A stretch of 64,000 bases of DNA from Durusdinium trenchii (GCA_963970005.1 CAXAMN010000001.1:2983491-3047490), one strand, 5' to 3'. Counted from the first letter of the stretch, positions 10,985-22,943 are shown. Notes: generated by a model not told the origin, from the sequence alone. Numbers and translations: made by a program.

Positions 10985-11047
10985 GATCCCCCGAGGCTCG
11001 AACCGGGAGCGCTCCGCGCTGGCCGTACACCGCTGCGCCACGGAGCC
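10985..11047 (-). mobile_element. tRNA-derived SINE head (degenerate tRNA-like)
   Basis: On the - strand a 7-base GGCTCCG 5' end is followed by an A-box-like TGGCGCAGCGG (11030-11040) and a perfect B-box core GGTTCGAGCC (10995-11004). The boxes are closer than in a true tRNA, the anticodon arm cannot be drawn and one T-stem pair is mismatched, so a functional tRNA is unlikely. This internal pol III promoter layout is typical of tRNA-derived SINEs. Tail and target duplication were not resolved. Confidence 0.5.
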
Positions 11048-14030
11048 TGGGGCCATTCGGGCGAACCACAGCTGGGTGTGTTCGTTGCTTCCCCAAGAGG
11101 ACGATTTGTCGTTTCTGTTGGGAAGACGATGTTCGAACCCGAATCAGGGGACATCATGGGTAAACATGATGTAGAACGCCATGAGTCCAGATGTTAGTAA
11201 GGAGGGTAAGCAATTATGCAACTCCAGTTGCTTAATGTCATTTCTGCCATCATCTTCGTTACGGTCCCACTGTGTTGACTTGGTGCATGGCCCGCTTGCC
11301 CGGGCAGCACCCAGCTCTCACCGACTTGGAGCTGCAGTGCAAACCTAATTGCTGACCATGGTCAGTTCTCTAATGAACTGGGTAAAGGTGAGTGATGGTG
11401 AGTGTCGACCCTGGTGAATGATTTATCTGCGCAGGGTCATGAGCTTCCAACTCCCTAAGATTTGGACGAATGACAAGGGAGCGCACCAGGGGCTGCGTGG
11501 CTTGCCATTCCGCCACCACTCGTGGTCGCAAGCGTTCCGAAAGCATGGCTGTCAGAGCCTACTCAAATATTTGTTCCAATGTTCATGCAAGAGAGCATCA
11601 CCAAATTCTTATGTATTGCGAAAACATATCCGACCATATTCAAACCATGTATACTATTGCGTAACTTATGACTCATATTATATATAAGGATAATTAAGGA
11701 TATATAAGGAACAATTTGCCGCGGTGTGTAGGTATGTTGCTTGATGTTGCTTGGCGATAGCATAACTGCTTAGCTCACATATATTATTGGGGTTCTGTCA
11801 TTCCGGGAAAGCAACACCGAACAGCTTATCACATGCATGCCCCACTGGGTCACGTGCCATCCTCGGTGCATGTTCTATAACTGGATCCCCGAGCTCCTGA
11901 AAGCACCTGGATTGGTATGTGAAGAGTTGCATCTGTCTCCTGACTCCTGCATGAGTTGCTGCATGAGTTGCTGGAATCCTCCTGAAACTGAGTTGCTCCA
12001 TCTCCGAGAAACGCTTCTGTTTATGTAGCTAGCTTCGAGCGACATGCTTGGAATCTATGCTCTGATAAATTTACCTGTTAAAGAAATGAGGGATGATACA
12101 GAGTAGCTCTTGTTGCTACTTTTGCAAACATGTACTTAGCGACCAAATGCTGGAGATGTACATGGCAAGAAGCATTGTTCGGACTGGTCAAAAAGGGTCA
12201 AACATCAAGCTCTTCGCCCAAAAGGATCCTGCAAATCATGGAGCACACCTCAATCCAAAGGCAAAACACAACAGGTGCATGGGTCTCTGATCGCAGGTCG
12301 GACCCGCGACTCCGGTTTCGACGTATCGACGAAGTACGAAGTACTGAGCGTGTCGATTCCCGAACACAACTTCCAAGGGCACGGTTCGCTACATCATGGA
12401 CGACAAAAGAACCAACTTCCCCCACAAACAAGGGGTTCTCCACTTCCATGTTTTGTTGGAGGGAGGGTGAAGTTTACCCAACTAAACATAGACACTCACC
12501 CTGCTGATGTATGTTCTGCATGTTGACACACTCGGGGTTTCATATTTTTTGTGCAATGGCATCAGAATTCAAACCTGTACAACCTACCAAACACAGGACA
12601 ATTCGGTCTGCAAGTCATGAGACTGTGCAGGCAATACAAGGGCTGAATTTGGTTGGCTAAACTCTACTCACATTGGCAAAGCTCTCTCTCTCTCTCTCTC
12701 CAGCGTTTTTGCGTGGTCCCCTTGGACGATCTTCAATGGTTTCATGGGGGGCACCAAGAAGATTGAGGGCGTCTGACAAGTGAGAAGGCGAAGGAGAACA
12801 GTTGTGCAAACAAATAACTCCTGACTCCTGCCTTCACTTGGCTTTGGATCAAAACCACTGAACCTTGCTTAACCGTTAACCCATCAAAAAAATTAACTGA
12901 ATGCACTGGATCCACCAACCAGTCTTTGGAGCCTCGATCTCGCGCTCAGAAAGAACACACCCCGCCGCATTTCTATGCACCCTTCCGCATGATTGAGGAG
13001 AACTATCCAGGTTTCTACCCACCGCCATTGACGCTTACACTCCCTGAAACAATCATGGTTACAAGTTACGCGGATGGCATGGCCGGAAGGACCCGGACAT
13101 CCGCTTCAGCGTCTGACCCCGAGCGGACCCGACCGGTCCGGTCCGCGCCTGCATGCAGGAAGGGCCACAGGTGCAAATGCTCCGCTGCATGAAGCCCTGG
13201 ACACGATTTCATCTCCTGCACCGAGACGCGGCGACGCTGGAGACAGACGAGACGGTGTCGGGTTGACCTGCGAACGCAGTGAGGCCGGTGAGTCGAGTGG
13301 GCCCATATGACCGCGTCGAAATCATGGTCAATGCCAGTTCGGGGTTCGCCACTCCCTCTGCAAACATGTGAAATTAGAACCATCTAATTACCACTAGAAG
13401 CCTCTTCTCATGGTAGGTTCCACGGTTCTGGAGATAAACTATCCATGTTAGTGAGTCAGAGTGTATTAATTATGATGGCAAATCTGGTTTCACCACATTG
13501 GACACCATGTCTTCCAATTAACTTGTCAACCACGTGCCACTATCCTCGCTCCAAGGCCCCTTCAGCCTTAACGACAGGGCCTTCAGCTCATACGTTTGGC
13601 CAAATATGAAGAAAAGCCATATTATAGAAAAAAACTGTGGATCATGGCACCCGGAGCCCCAAATTCTGGTAGCTTTGACCCAGGTAGTCCATTCTATTCA
13701 TTTTCAGTGGTCAACCTGGCGATCCCCTGGTGCCATGACCCAGCCCGCCACATGAGCCCCTGCCACATCAGCCATCACAGGGGGCGAGAACGACGGACCC
13801 CGTGGTTGGGGAGATCACCGACATGGATCACCTAGGTAATGAGGTGAAGTGATTCAAATTGCTAATGGAAAGTGGTTCCCTTTTTCATGAGCCAATTTTT
13901 CCCTTTTTCATACAGTCTCGGCTGATCATTTGCCAAGTTCGCCTCCGCTCGGGTGGAGTGCGTCCAGAAGGAATACATGCACTTGTCGTGCACAAGAATT
14001 AGCTTCCTGACAACATCCTTCCATGTATGA
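11048..14030. other. No confident gene
   Basis: Holds a (CT)n run at 12683-12700 and a GC-rich island at 13070-13330 that is open in several frames on both strands and may contain an exon. TA-rich DNA at 11670-11710. No family recognised. Confidence 0.35.
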
Positions 14031-14194
14031 CTATGGAACCATGTGGATCATCGCCATCACAGCAGCACCTATCGCATAGAACGACCCCCCCTCCTCTGGC
14101 AGATCCTCACATCCTCGATGGCGCCGATAGATGGCATCAGACCGAAAGAGACGTCCCATGACCCGAGCACGCTCCGGGATCAGCATGGTCTTGC
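14031..14194 (-). CDS. Probable exon, unidentified protein
   Basis: A TTTGGCAG acceptor at 14195-14202 leads into …KTMLIPERARVMGRLFRSD… and …RHRGCEDLPEEGGSFYAIGA…. An internal GTGCTG could be the donor; otherwise the frame runs to the stop at 14031. Reads as a real folded segment, no family recognised. Confidence 0.5.
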
Positions 14195-14483
14195 CTGCCA
14201 AAGATGGTACATGGATGATCAGGACATGGAGGCGATGTGATTGAGATTGGAGAATCATGCTGGGATGATGCATCATTCAAAGCGATTGTGCGATTTAGAC
14301 ATTATGTGGAATATATATATATACACATTATACATTATATATATTATACATGATGTCATGATATATACAATTAGAGGCACCCTTGAATCATCTTGAATCA
14401 ACTGTGTACCGGAAATGACTCTTGGATGGTAGTCATCGTGGATCTCTCTTTTTCGGACACCGATGGGACACCGGACGGACACC

Positions 14484-14630
14484 CGCCATGCCTGGAGCCA
14501 AGTATGGCGATGCCCAGGCTTTTCGTAAGGAGTCCAACACCCCTTCGCCGATCAACACCTGGGTCAACGCAACGCTATGGGCCAGTGGCCGGTGCCGGGC
14601 GAAAAAGGGAGAGAAAACGCCGGTGTCTTG
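14484..14630 (+). CDS. Possible exon, strand ambiguous
   Basis: The + strand frame …MPGAKYGDAQAFRKESNTP… to …GRCRAKKGEKTPVSW meets a GTGAGG donor at 14631. The - strand is also open here with protein-like text (…LTQVLIGEGVLDSLRKAWA…), so strand is not settled. Confidence 0.3.
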
Positions 14631-16256
14631 GTGAGGGGGAACAGCAATCCTATCAGAGGGAGCAGGCTTCGGGTCTCTTAAATCGGCTGAAAAAGACTTT
14701 GCTGAGACACTGGGACAGCCCCACCCCTCCCTCTTTAGTCCCCATGAAGCTATAAAACCAATTGGCAAATCAAACTTAACTCTCTCATTTTGATACAACA
14801 TCTTTGGAATCTTCTCTGACCATTGCATCTGGCTGTCCCAAACTGAGTTTCATCTGGCTGTCTAGCACCAAGGTGGTCAAAAAGTACTTACTGTAGTTCA
14901 AACCTGCTCTGCGGAGTCTTCCAGTGAGCACGGTAAAAATGCCAAGTTCAACGGAAACATCTGGTCTCCTTGTCCAAACTCCTAAGAATAGTTATATACT
15001 GTATCTAAACTCCAGATCTAGCTTCACACCGGATTTCCAGAAGGCAAGAGGTGAGGTGGACAGGCATGGTGATTGGACAGTGAAAAAGAAGGATGTTTCA
15101 ACTTTAGTGAGTATGTCTTAACATCCAGTACAGAACTGCACCAGCTGAAGTACTTTTGGGGCACAGTGCTAAGCTACAATCACTCTTGGGTACTGAGCCA
15201 CAGTGCCCTCAAGGCAACAAAGGGCAATATATATATATATATTATATCATTCAACACATACAGGCTTCCTTCAGTGGATAGAATATGGACCATCTCCCAC
15301 ACATGACAATATTGCACTACTTCTGAGTCAATGCACGACTATATTGACTATCCTACTATTGTTGTTTTTGTTATTAGAAGTAGTAGTCGTATGTTCAACA
15401 CTTACTTGTTTTTTGATCAGATGTGTCATCTAGCAGCCAGCAATTCATCTAGCAGCCAGCAATAGATCAATATATATATATATGATATCATGATATCATG
15501 TGTGTCTCTTTCTCTACAATATATGATTGTATCTATAGTTATATATATAAACATGTACATAGAAGTACAGTACATCAAAAATCCATGGAAACCTCAGTGT
15601 CCACGTCCGGCCAAGACACCGAATCCAGGAGCTCTGACACACACAGGTCGAAGGGTTCAACCTGTGGAGGATGCCAAATCCGACGCACCGCACCACGGAC
15701 GGGTGTGTATTTGGGACCTTGCAACCAATGGAAGTCTGCCGAAATACACACTCCGACGCACACCTCACGTTTCGTGGACCTGTAAAGGAAGGTCGTCTTC
15801 CGTCCAAGGACCATGCCATCCGATGTAACACTGTAATCATGTTTTCTGTGTTCGTCAGAGGGTAGCCGGATTTTACTGAGGATTCGGGTCCCAGGAATAT
15901 GTCTAGCAAAGCGACTGATTTCAGAGTTGAACTTTGTGCATCGCGTGACTGATCTTCTGCGCCCAAACCCCGCTCTGAAAGGAAACCATCTCTGGACTGA
16001 AATCACCAAAAAGGGCGAACTGTTGAAAGTGAAAACTGACCTGGCACAAGAAACGTGCCACGAAACAAACGGACTCTCCCCAAATCGCTTTTGCAAAATG
16101 CCAGGTGCCTGGCTGCGCACCGAGTCAGCCCAGTCATCCGAGTCAGCCCAGGTGCTTCTTCTCCGGGCAATACAACGGATTCCTGGGAGTAACTCCCTTG
16201 CTCTTCAACTACACTCATGGATATTGGATAGACACTTCATTTCACCCATCTTGCAG
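14631..16256. other. Unassigned stretch with a 181-codon - strand frame
   Basis: Segment 15575-16120 is open on the - strand (…FARHIPGTRILSKIRLPSD…) and partly open in two other frames; it may contain exons. TA runs at 15228-15242 and 15470-15482. Nothing identified. Confidence 0.3.
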
Positions 16257-16413
16257 GACATTTGCCCTGCATCGCTTGCTGGCACACCACCCGCGCACGC
16301 GGTGTACGCGGCAAACGCGTCCTGAGAGGTTGCAGAAGAATGGAGAAGATCGTTGGAATGACCCTCCCAAACTCTGCAGCAAGACTCCTGAGTGCATCGA
16401 TCGGAGGCTTTAG
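16257..16413 (+). CDS. Possible terminal exon, unidentified
   Basis: A CATCTTGCAG acceptor at 16247-16256 opens a frame …TFALHRLLAHHPRTRCTRQT… to …KLCSKTPECIDRRL and a stop at 16411-16413. Basic and Cys-containing. Two other + frames are also open over part of it. Confidence 0.35.
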
Positions 16414-17010
16414 GAAACGTTTGTGCAGGTTGCGGCTGTCAGGGGTGCTGCTTCTCAAGGATAGGGGGTGATGTTGGAAGGTCTTGAACCTGACACTTTA
16501 TCACCAATCTCTTCTCCAAAGAGTGCTGATGAATTAAATGGTTTGAAAGACAAGGGAAGCCACATCCGGTAGCAAACAAACATGGTCTCCTTTCCAGCCA
16601 CATCAAAAGCACTATCAAAAGCAAATCGATTCCCACGGATCCAACAGCAAACAAAAAGTGCAACAACATCCGCTTCCCTTTGCCATGCAGCTGTTTTTGA
16701 CCTGAACCATCAATCTCAATGAACTTGCAACAATTGGAGCCTTTACTTCATGTTTTGGTCACATCCACCAACATGACATCAGAGTCAAAACAAAAGAAGG
16801 AACTCAGACTTGGAGACGCAGCTCCGTGGATGGGCTTCCTCCGCACCGAGCTGCTGCCCCGTTGCGCTGCAGGTTCTCCCGTGCCACGGAGGCTAAGGGT
16901 GGACAGGCCTCGATGAGCACCACACGAGAACAGCGGCCTCGTCGCACGAAGCCCAGGGATGCCAGATGAGTTTGTAGTTTTTTGTCCTTTAATTATAAGG
17001 GGGGGGTAGG

Positions 17011-17100
17011 CCGCTACCAGAGGTAGCTAGTAGTAGCCAGGTAGGTAGCTAGTAGAGATGAGGTAGCTACTACCTAGAAGAACGCTACTACCTACTGGAC
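17011..17100. repeat. GTAGCTAGTAG/CTACTACC repeat block
   Basis: Short interleaved direct and inverted units (TAGCTAGTAG, GGTAGCTACTACC) over 90 bp. Resembles in core the CTACTAGTAGC repeats at 31.7, 40.5 and 46.7 kb, but alignment is poor, so common origin is uncertain. Confidence 0.6.
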
Positions 17101-17113
17101 GCAGGATAGCTCA

Positions 17114-17178
17114 CGCTTCTTCAAGGAAGCTCCCCCTGCCGCCCTACAGGTGGCGGGAGAAGCTTCCTTCAAGAAGCG
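17114..17178. repeat. Compact hairpin, 27-bp stem, 11-nt loop
   Basis: 17114-17140 (starts CGCTTCTTCAAGGAAGCT) pairs with 17152-17178 with four mismatches. Immediately follows the repeat block at 17011-17100. Could be a miniature foldback element or a hairpin RNA. Confidence 0.75.
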
Positions 17179-19232
17179 CTCGCACTAATGATTTGGTTTC
17201 TAGATTTTTGGGGAAACTTAACTTATATGGGGGCTTCACTGAATGGCTTGGTGGTTCCCACAGTTCCCACACCAACTTGGGTTTCCTGATAGAGCCATTG
17301 TGCGGGAAGGGTCTGACCTGCCTCATAGTAACTGGCATGTTTGGGCTAGAGGAAATGAATCTTGCTGCTTCATACAAACATATGATATAACAATACAATA
17401 TATATATATGTATATATATATTATACAGTATATGTTAAACTGCATCTAGACAGTTTCTATGATATACTCAGCTAGGCATTGCCGACTGTGGTAGCATACA
17501 ACTGATACGTTATATAAATGTAAAGGAATCCATTATTGTACTTTTTCCTTAAAAGTTTCTCACTTGCTTTAACACTTGCTTTGATCATCCGGCTAAACGA
17601 CGTTACAAAATACCACCCGCATGTGAATTATCTATCAGGATGCAAGCCACATACTTAACATGGTGTTCGTACGTTTCTCATTTTGTGGTGCCCTATTGAT
17701 TCTTTGATCCTCCGTTTTGTCCTGCCCAAGTATTAAAATGGCGTATGCTGATCGTCGTCGAAGGCCATCCAGGACAAACATGCTGGTTCCAAGGAGGCTT
17801 GGCCAGAGCTGGACATGCCTTCTTTTGAGACAGATTTTTGGTAAGGGCTTGGAAGGCAAACTCTGAGCATCTTCGACACAGTTTTCTTGGAAAACATACG
17901 GACTCTCAAACTCAGCGAGCGAAATATCATGAAGTCTGCCAGTGTGGAACCATCTAGATCCATCAACGCGAGTTGTTTGCCCCCAAAAAAGCCAACTGAA
18001 GAAGCCAAAATGCATCTCACGGAGACCATCCACTGGTAGCAAGTGAGGGGAACCTCCCTTCCGAACAACTGGTCCCTGAAAGCTTGAAAAACGTCAGCGC
18101 GCACCCAGGTGGAAGCCGAAAGGAGGCCAAGGACGCTATACTGGTCGAACAAGGACGCTATACTAGTAAGCTACGTGCGTCTGCGCCTGTTTGCCAGCAA
18201 AGAAGACCCAATAGGCCCGCACCACTTCCTGTCGACCGTCCGTCCCGCTGCGATGCAGTGGAGCGATGCAGCGCCGCTCCCAGCTGACGGTGCAGTGTCG
18301 GAAAGACATCAACCGGTGTAACCCAGCTGACCTCTTTATGTTGCTTGGATCAAGCAGGCCATATCACATATGAACATATATATATATATGTTACGTATGT
18401 TGTTATATATACATTGTATATGTTAGAGTAGACTCAAACAAAGAGCTGGACGGGAGGTCTGGAACATGCGACGATGTCAGGTTCAGGTGCCACTTTATAC
18501 CAGCCAAACCTTTACAGCAATAAAACACTCTTGCACCAAATGATCGTATAATATATCAAACAAATGACAAAACACCAAACTGTCTATCAGCCATGCCAGT
18601 TTCAGCTGACCAAAACCCTTTGTGAATAACTACCATCATCTACCATACTGACATGGATACAACATGATAGAGTTCAAACAAAGATGCCAAAGTCCTGCTG
18701 TTTGGGAAACTGGCAGATTCCAGCCACCTGTGGAAGTTCCTCCCAAATTCTGGCATTGAAGGTCTGGTTCCTGCCCATCGATCCTGACTTCGTGTGAGTT
18801 GCCTGGGCCAAGCCCTGTGCAGTGCTGGACCACTCTCAGTGCTGATTACATTGAGACCTTGCCTCTGTGGCGGCAGCTTTCCACAATCTTCTTTTTCATA
18901 GTTATTTGAGAATCTTCCAGTGATGGTGAACCAGGGCTCCAGTGTTGTTCATTCCCATTCCCATTTGACTTCCACCATGTCTCCTAAGTCCCAGCAGCTG
19001 GAGAAGCGAGCCAAAGCCGCTCCGGGATCGCGTTCAGCAAAACCACTCGTGGCACAAAAAAAAAGACCGGCTCCAGTGCCTGATCTGCTGCTTGCCCACG
19101 TTACGCTGTAAAACTGCTACCGTGCATAGAGTAAAATCAAACGCCAAAACATCTCGAAGAACAGATTTTTCCAGAATCGTGGTTCGGTGGTTTTCATGTG
19201 TTTTCCATCCATTTGGGACACCACACTAGTCA

Positions 19233-19365
19233 CTAGTCCCCAATATATCCCACCAACTGCGTCCGACACCGGTCGGGCGTCCTATATCCACAGCGGTCAA
19301 TGGAGTCCACCGTTCTGAACTCGTCTTCCTCGTGCGAAATGGACGAAAGCCAAAGGGAACAGCTT
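19233..19365 (-). CDS. Probable terminal exon, unidentified
   Basis: After a GTCCAAG acceptor-like site at 19366-19367 a 43-codon frame reads SCSLWLSSISHEEDEFRTVD… then …RTPDRCRTQLVGYIGD and stops at 19233-19235. There is no Met in the frame, so start-codon ORF finding misses it. Other frames here are less protein-like. Confidence 0.45.
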
Positions 19366-21357
19366 CTTGGACCGTCCAAGGGGAGGGACAAAGCCTGTGG
19401 CTTGGTATAAGTATGGTGTACTCGAGTTTCGATTGCATGAGTATGTATAGTATATAATGATTAAGATTCCCTGTGGAACTACCGGTGTACCTTGGGACGT
19501 GATTGTAAAATGATAGAACGACAAACCAGGCTCCGAGGGCAGTTTGCCCCACTATAGAATCATATATCAACCTGCTGCAGTGCTGGAGACATGTTCTCTA
19601 TAGAATGAGGTGCCTCAGGGTATTGGTGTTCATTATCGTGAAAAATGTATAGCAACAAAAATGGAAACATTATTTTAGAAACATGTTGGACAAAAGTGGC
19701 CAAAGAGGTTGGTGTTGATTTTATAGAGAAATTACATATTCTAAACCTTCTACTACTCCAAATGCTTTCAATACATTTCAATACTACAAAATGAAATATC
19801 AACCTACAGTACCTGACCTCACAACACACCATCCACTCTGAAATCAGTTCTCAACCTTCTACTACTCCAAATGTTTTCTATACAATCAAATGTTAGGACC
19901 TCTATTGTAAAAAGTAACATATAGAAAATGGGGACATGTCGTGTCCTCTGTCGGCATCCATTTTGCGAGAACAAACTGACTTTTTTGACCCCATGTTTAA
20001 AATGTGGTGTCTTTTTCAGGTAGATTGATATTTCATTCCATAAGAAAATTGTCTATACAAACTTAGGGTCCTTTTGAGCTCAAGCTCTCACATCCTTGTG
20101 CAGCAGTCATCCAAGTAGGACTTGTCAGGCTAAAAAACAGACCTCTGGATACCTCTGGTCCAGAACAGGCCGAGACCCATGATGACCTTGCGCCCGAATG
20201 TTATGATCCCGATGTGGCCTAAACATGCTGCTGTCCAAATCTCTGAAGCATTGGGATCGAGTGGAGCTTTGAGCGAGCCCTCGTGCTAAGCGTGGAGAAG
20301 AAGATTAATCAAGTAACCTTCCAAGTGACGCAGCATTCGACCCCTCAAAGTTTTGTTTCACCTACATTTTCCAGATGTGATTATTATTGAAAAGTGTTGC
20401 TTCACCATGTGAATATTTTCAAAGTGTCCCTTCACCTGCACGTTCCAAATGTGTTGACCTTTCAAAGTTTTGCTGCACCTGCATTTTCCAGATGTGATGA
20501 CTCTTTTTTTTTGCTTTCCCTTCACCTGCCGGCTCTACCAAGACTGCTGACTGCAGGGTGCCAGCAGGCTCGTGTGGCCAGCCACACTGCAAGGAAAGCA
20601 CCTCATCGTCCAAAGTGCATTTGGCTTACCAACCATGGAATCAATCCCATGTTTCTGGCTCCAGCTTCACATTCTTGTTCGCATCTCCGAATGCCGCATA
20701 CTTCTTCTCTCCAAGCCCATTCGGCTTGCAACACACTGCGCAAAAGTCGCGTCTGCTTCACCATCATCTCCGGCGTGTCTGCTGCAGCGCTCCAATTTGA
20801 AGACCCGAATTCCAACCGGTCAGAGCCCAATAAATTTGATCATCCACGAATCCACACCAACACAAACGATCCAAACATTCTAGAACTACATGATCAACCC
20901 ATTTGACCTCCTTTTTGGTAGAAAAAAACACACAGGATATTGAATGACAGGTGATCAATCCTCCAAAAAGCATCACATCAACGAACCAGAGGTCACTCTG
21001 TCAGGTTCTTGGCATATGACCCTGAAAGGTGATGACCCTTCCCGGTCAAAAGGTGATGACGGTCATGACGTGGGCGATGAAGGAAGCTTGAACGAAACTC
21101 CCTCCTCCTTTCCGTTGCAAATCAATCTTCCTTTTCCGTGTGCTGGATCCAAAAACTGATGAATGATATCATAATACTATATGACTATTATATATATATA
21201 TTAATACTTATAATACTTATCACACAACCTCTTGAAGGACGTATTCTTCGGTTCATTTGGGTACCAAGAAAATCAGTCTGTGGGGTATTGAAAAAGGTCC
21301 AGGAATCTTCCCCAAGCTAAGTTATGCTTTCTGGTGCCAGATCCAACGCCCACCCAC
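19366..21357. other. No confident gene
   Basis: AT-rich; contains the 21-bp direct repeat at 19744-19873 and a TA run near 21190. The + strand frame 20394-20906 (170 codons) reads as pyrimidine-rich intron-like text and was not called. Confidence 0.35.
19744..19873 (+). repeat. 21-bp direct repeat, 109-bp spacing
   Basis: AACCTTCTACTACTCCAAAT plus G is identical at 19744-19764 and 19853-19873, with similarity extending a further ~15 bp. Confidence 0.75.
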
Positions 21358-21460
21358 CGCTGCCATCACTGTTCGGCGCCTCTCCACAGCCCGTCGAATG
21401 GCTTCCGCATAGGCCTGGCGAACAAATCTGCACAAACGTTGCCATTCCAGAGAAGCAAAG
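21358..21460 (-). CDS. Exon of an unidentified gene (downstream of a 65-nt intron)
   Basis: Acceptor TTGCCCAG at 21461-21468; frame …FASLEWQRLCRFVRQAYAEA… then …IRRAVERRRTVMAA to a GTGGGT donor at 21352-21357. The first base completes a codon begun in the exon at 21526-21587, so the pair splices in frame across a 65-nt GT..AG intron. Amphipathic, Arg-rich helix; not identified. Confidence 0.55.
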
Positions 21461-21525
21461 CTGGGCAAGCACGAAATGGGCTGACCAATTTTGATAGTGT
21501 GGCTACACCAAAGGAGGTGACTTAC

Positions 21526-21587
21526 CTTCTGCAACCACCAGTTGTACCCACCCAACGCCGCTTTGCAAAAGCGTGCTTGAACCTGTC
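21526..21587 (-). CDS. Exon of the same unidentified gene (upstream)
   Basis: Frame DRFKHAFAKRRWVGTTGGCR, bounded by a GAAAG|G acceptor at 21588-21589 and a perfect GTAAGT donor at 21520-21525. Its 62 nt leave two bases that join the first base of the 21358-21460 exon. A stop just upstream in frame supports the exon start. Confidence 0.5.
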
Positions 21588-22080
21588 CTTTCTTCAGAGT
21601 CCATCTTGATAGCATCGGCACAAACTAGAAAAATCAACCTGCTGGAACACACTGCCCTGCTGGTACGATCTGGTGGTGGGCCTGTAAACTTTCTTTCTAA
21701 GGATTTTTGGGGTGTGGTCTCCAAGCTTGTGGTCTCCTTCGTCTCCGACTTCATTTCTTCAACTAGCTGTGGCCACTTGCTTCTCCTTGCTTCTCAGGAT
21801 GACACTGCAGGAGCTTTCTGTGTCTTTTGGATCTTTCTGCCTTACAGATCATCTCTGTCAATGGATCTTGGAGGGTATCCATCCGTGCTTCTCAAACGTC
21901 TGGTGGGTACCCAGAAGCACAAACGCAAACCGAAACCGCGGCTCTCCATCAATGGATCTTGCCTCGCTCTGGCACGAAACACAAGTGAGGATACATGCCA
22001 CAAATCATTCTGTTCTGTCAGCTTTGTCGTTGGATGTCGGGAAACATGTTAGCGTGATAAAACATAATCACATATATATA

Positions 22081-22193
22081 TATATACCAGGACCTTCAAA
22101 GTGACCTCTTTGGAGTCTGTAAGTGACCTCTTCAGGGACTAAGTGACATCATTCTGGGATCTCAAAAGGTCACTTTGAAGGTCCTGGTATATA
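22081..22193. mobile_element. MITE-like element, family A, copy 1
   Basis: Perfect 27-bp terminal inverted repeats beginning TATATACCAGGACCTTCAAA lie at 22081-22107 and 22167-22193 in a 113-bp element. The centre repeats an AGTGACCTCTT unit. Flanks are (TA)n, consistent with insertion at TA. No coding capacity. Copies: 36774-36867 and possibly 59752-59847. Confidence 0.75.
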
Positions 22194-22327
22194 TACATAT
22201 ATTGCACAGATTATATAAGCTTGTTGGTATGCTAAGGCCACTAGTTTGAACAGAACATGGATGAACATCGGCTCTAATATCAGTCTTCCCAACAGATTCT
22301 ACAGAAATGCCCGGAATCATCCACCAG

Positions 22328-22524
22328 TCACTCTTTGCTGGTCTCGATCGAATTACTAACATTTGTTTCGGTCACCAAATAGAATTCCACCTCATTCCGC
22401 TCATGGTCGTAGAGCATGTCGAAGTGGCCCTGAAAGCCATCCAACGATGCCATCGCTGTGAGTTCCGTGGTGGACAAGCAGCGGACCCGCCGTGGAACAA
22501 AGCTGCCGGGAACCCGATTGACCT
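22328..22524 (-). CDS. Probable terminal exon, unidentified
   Basis: A TTTTGACGG..AACAG-type acceptor region (CAAAACAG at 22525-22532) opens a 64-codon frame, VNRVPGSFVPRRVRCLSTTE…, …MASLDGFQGHFDMLYDHERN…, ending TAG/TGA-type stop at 22328-22330 (TGA). A GTGGAA inside could be a donor, giving a shorter exon. The gene's 5' part would lie beyond the retrotransposon, which may therefore sit in one of its introns. Confidence 0.55.
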
Positions 22525-22804
22525 CTGTTTTGACGGGAAACGAAACGAGTTATATAAATACACATCTGCATGATGGCGATGGCATGATTCGATCCTCGTG
22601 AATCCAGCTGCAAGTGGCTATGTTTGAGTGGCAACTAGCATTCCCTGAGCAACTTTTCACTGTGGCGGGGTGCATCCCGTACTTAGGCTTTAAGACCCAT
22701 AACCTACCCATAAGGACACCTGAGTTCATTACTTTTCAAGGACAATTGTCAGCTCAGGGGTCTAGCTTTTCAGGTGCAGGTCTCAAATATGTGAAACACC
22801 ATTT

Positions 22805-22809
22805 GATTC
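22805..22809 (+). repeat. Target-site duplication, left
   Basis: GATTC directly before the 5' LTR; identical to 31043-31047 directly after the 3' LTR. Five base pairs is the usual length for copia integrases. Confidence 0.85.
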
Positions 22810-22942
22810 TGTGAAATTGGAACATCGGCATCGCTCGACCCAAGACCAAGCTAGGAACCTGTACTCCAAATGGGGGTTACGTGTCCGCTGAAAAGGGAGT
22901 CCGTTCTTGCTTGGGGGCTTGCTGCAGTTTTTGGGATTCACA
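22810..22942 (+). repeat. 5' LTR of the copia element (133 bp)
   Basis: Begins TGTGAAATTGG and ends TTCACA, i.e. TG..CA. Identical to 30910-31042 except A at 22926 versus G at 31026. Very short for a copia LTR; no clear TATA box seen inside. Confidence 0.95.
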
Positions 22943-22943
22943 G

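Larger units (their letters stand above)
16414..19232. other. Mostly non-coding, with ambiguous - strand frames
   Basis: Includes the repeat block 17011-17100, the hairpin 17114-17178 and TA runs. Segment 17733-18152 is open in two - strand frames, both protein-like and with internal splice-like sites, so an exon is likely there but the frame is undecided. 16439-16669 (-) has a hydrophobic start resembling a membrane segment. Confidence 0.35.

Noticed and set aside
20067-20082. Dinoflagellate spliced-leader-like string (CCTTTTGAGCTCAAG)
   Set aside because: Only partly resembles the end of the spliced leader (…CATTTTGGCTCAAG), lacks its 5' half and any downstream donor.
20394-20906. 170-codon + strand ORF
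   Set aside because: Ser/His/Pro-rich reading of pyrimidine-rich DNA with no splice-defined limits.
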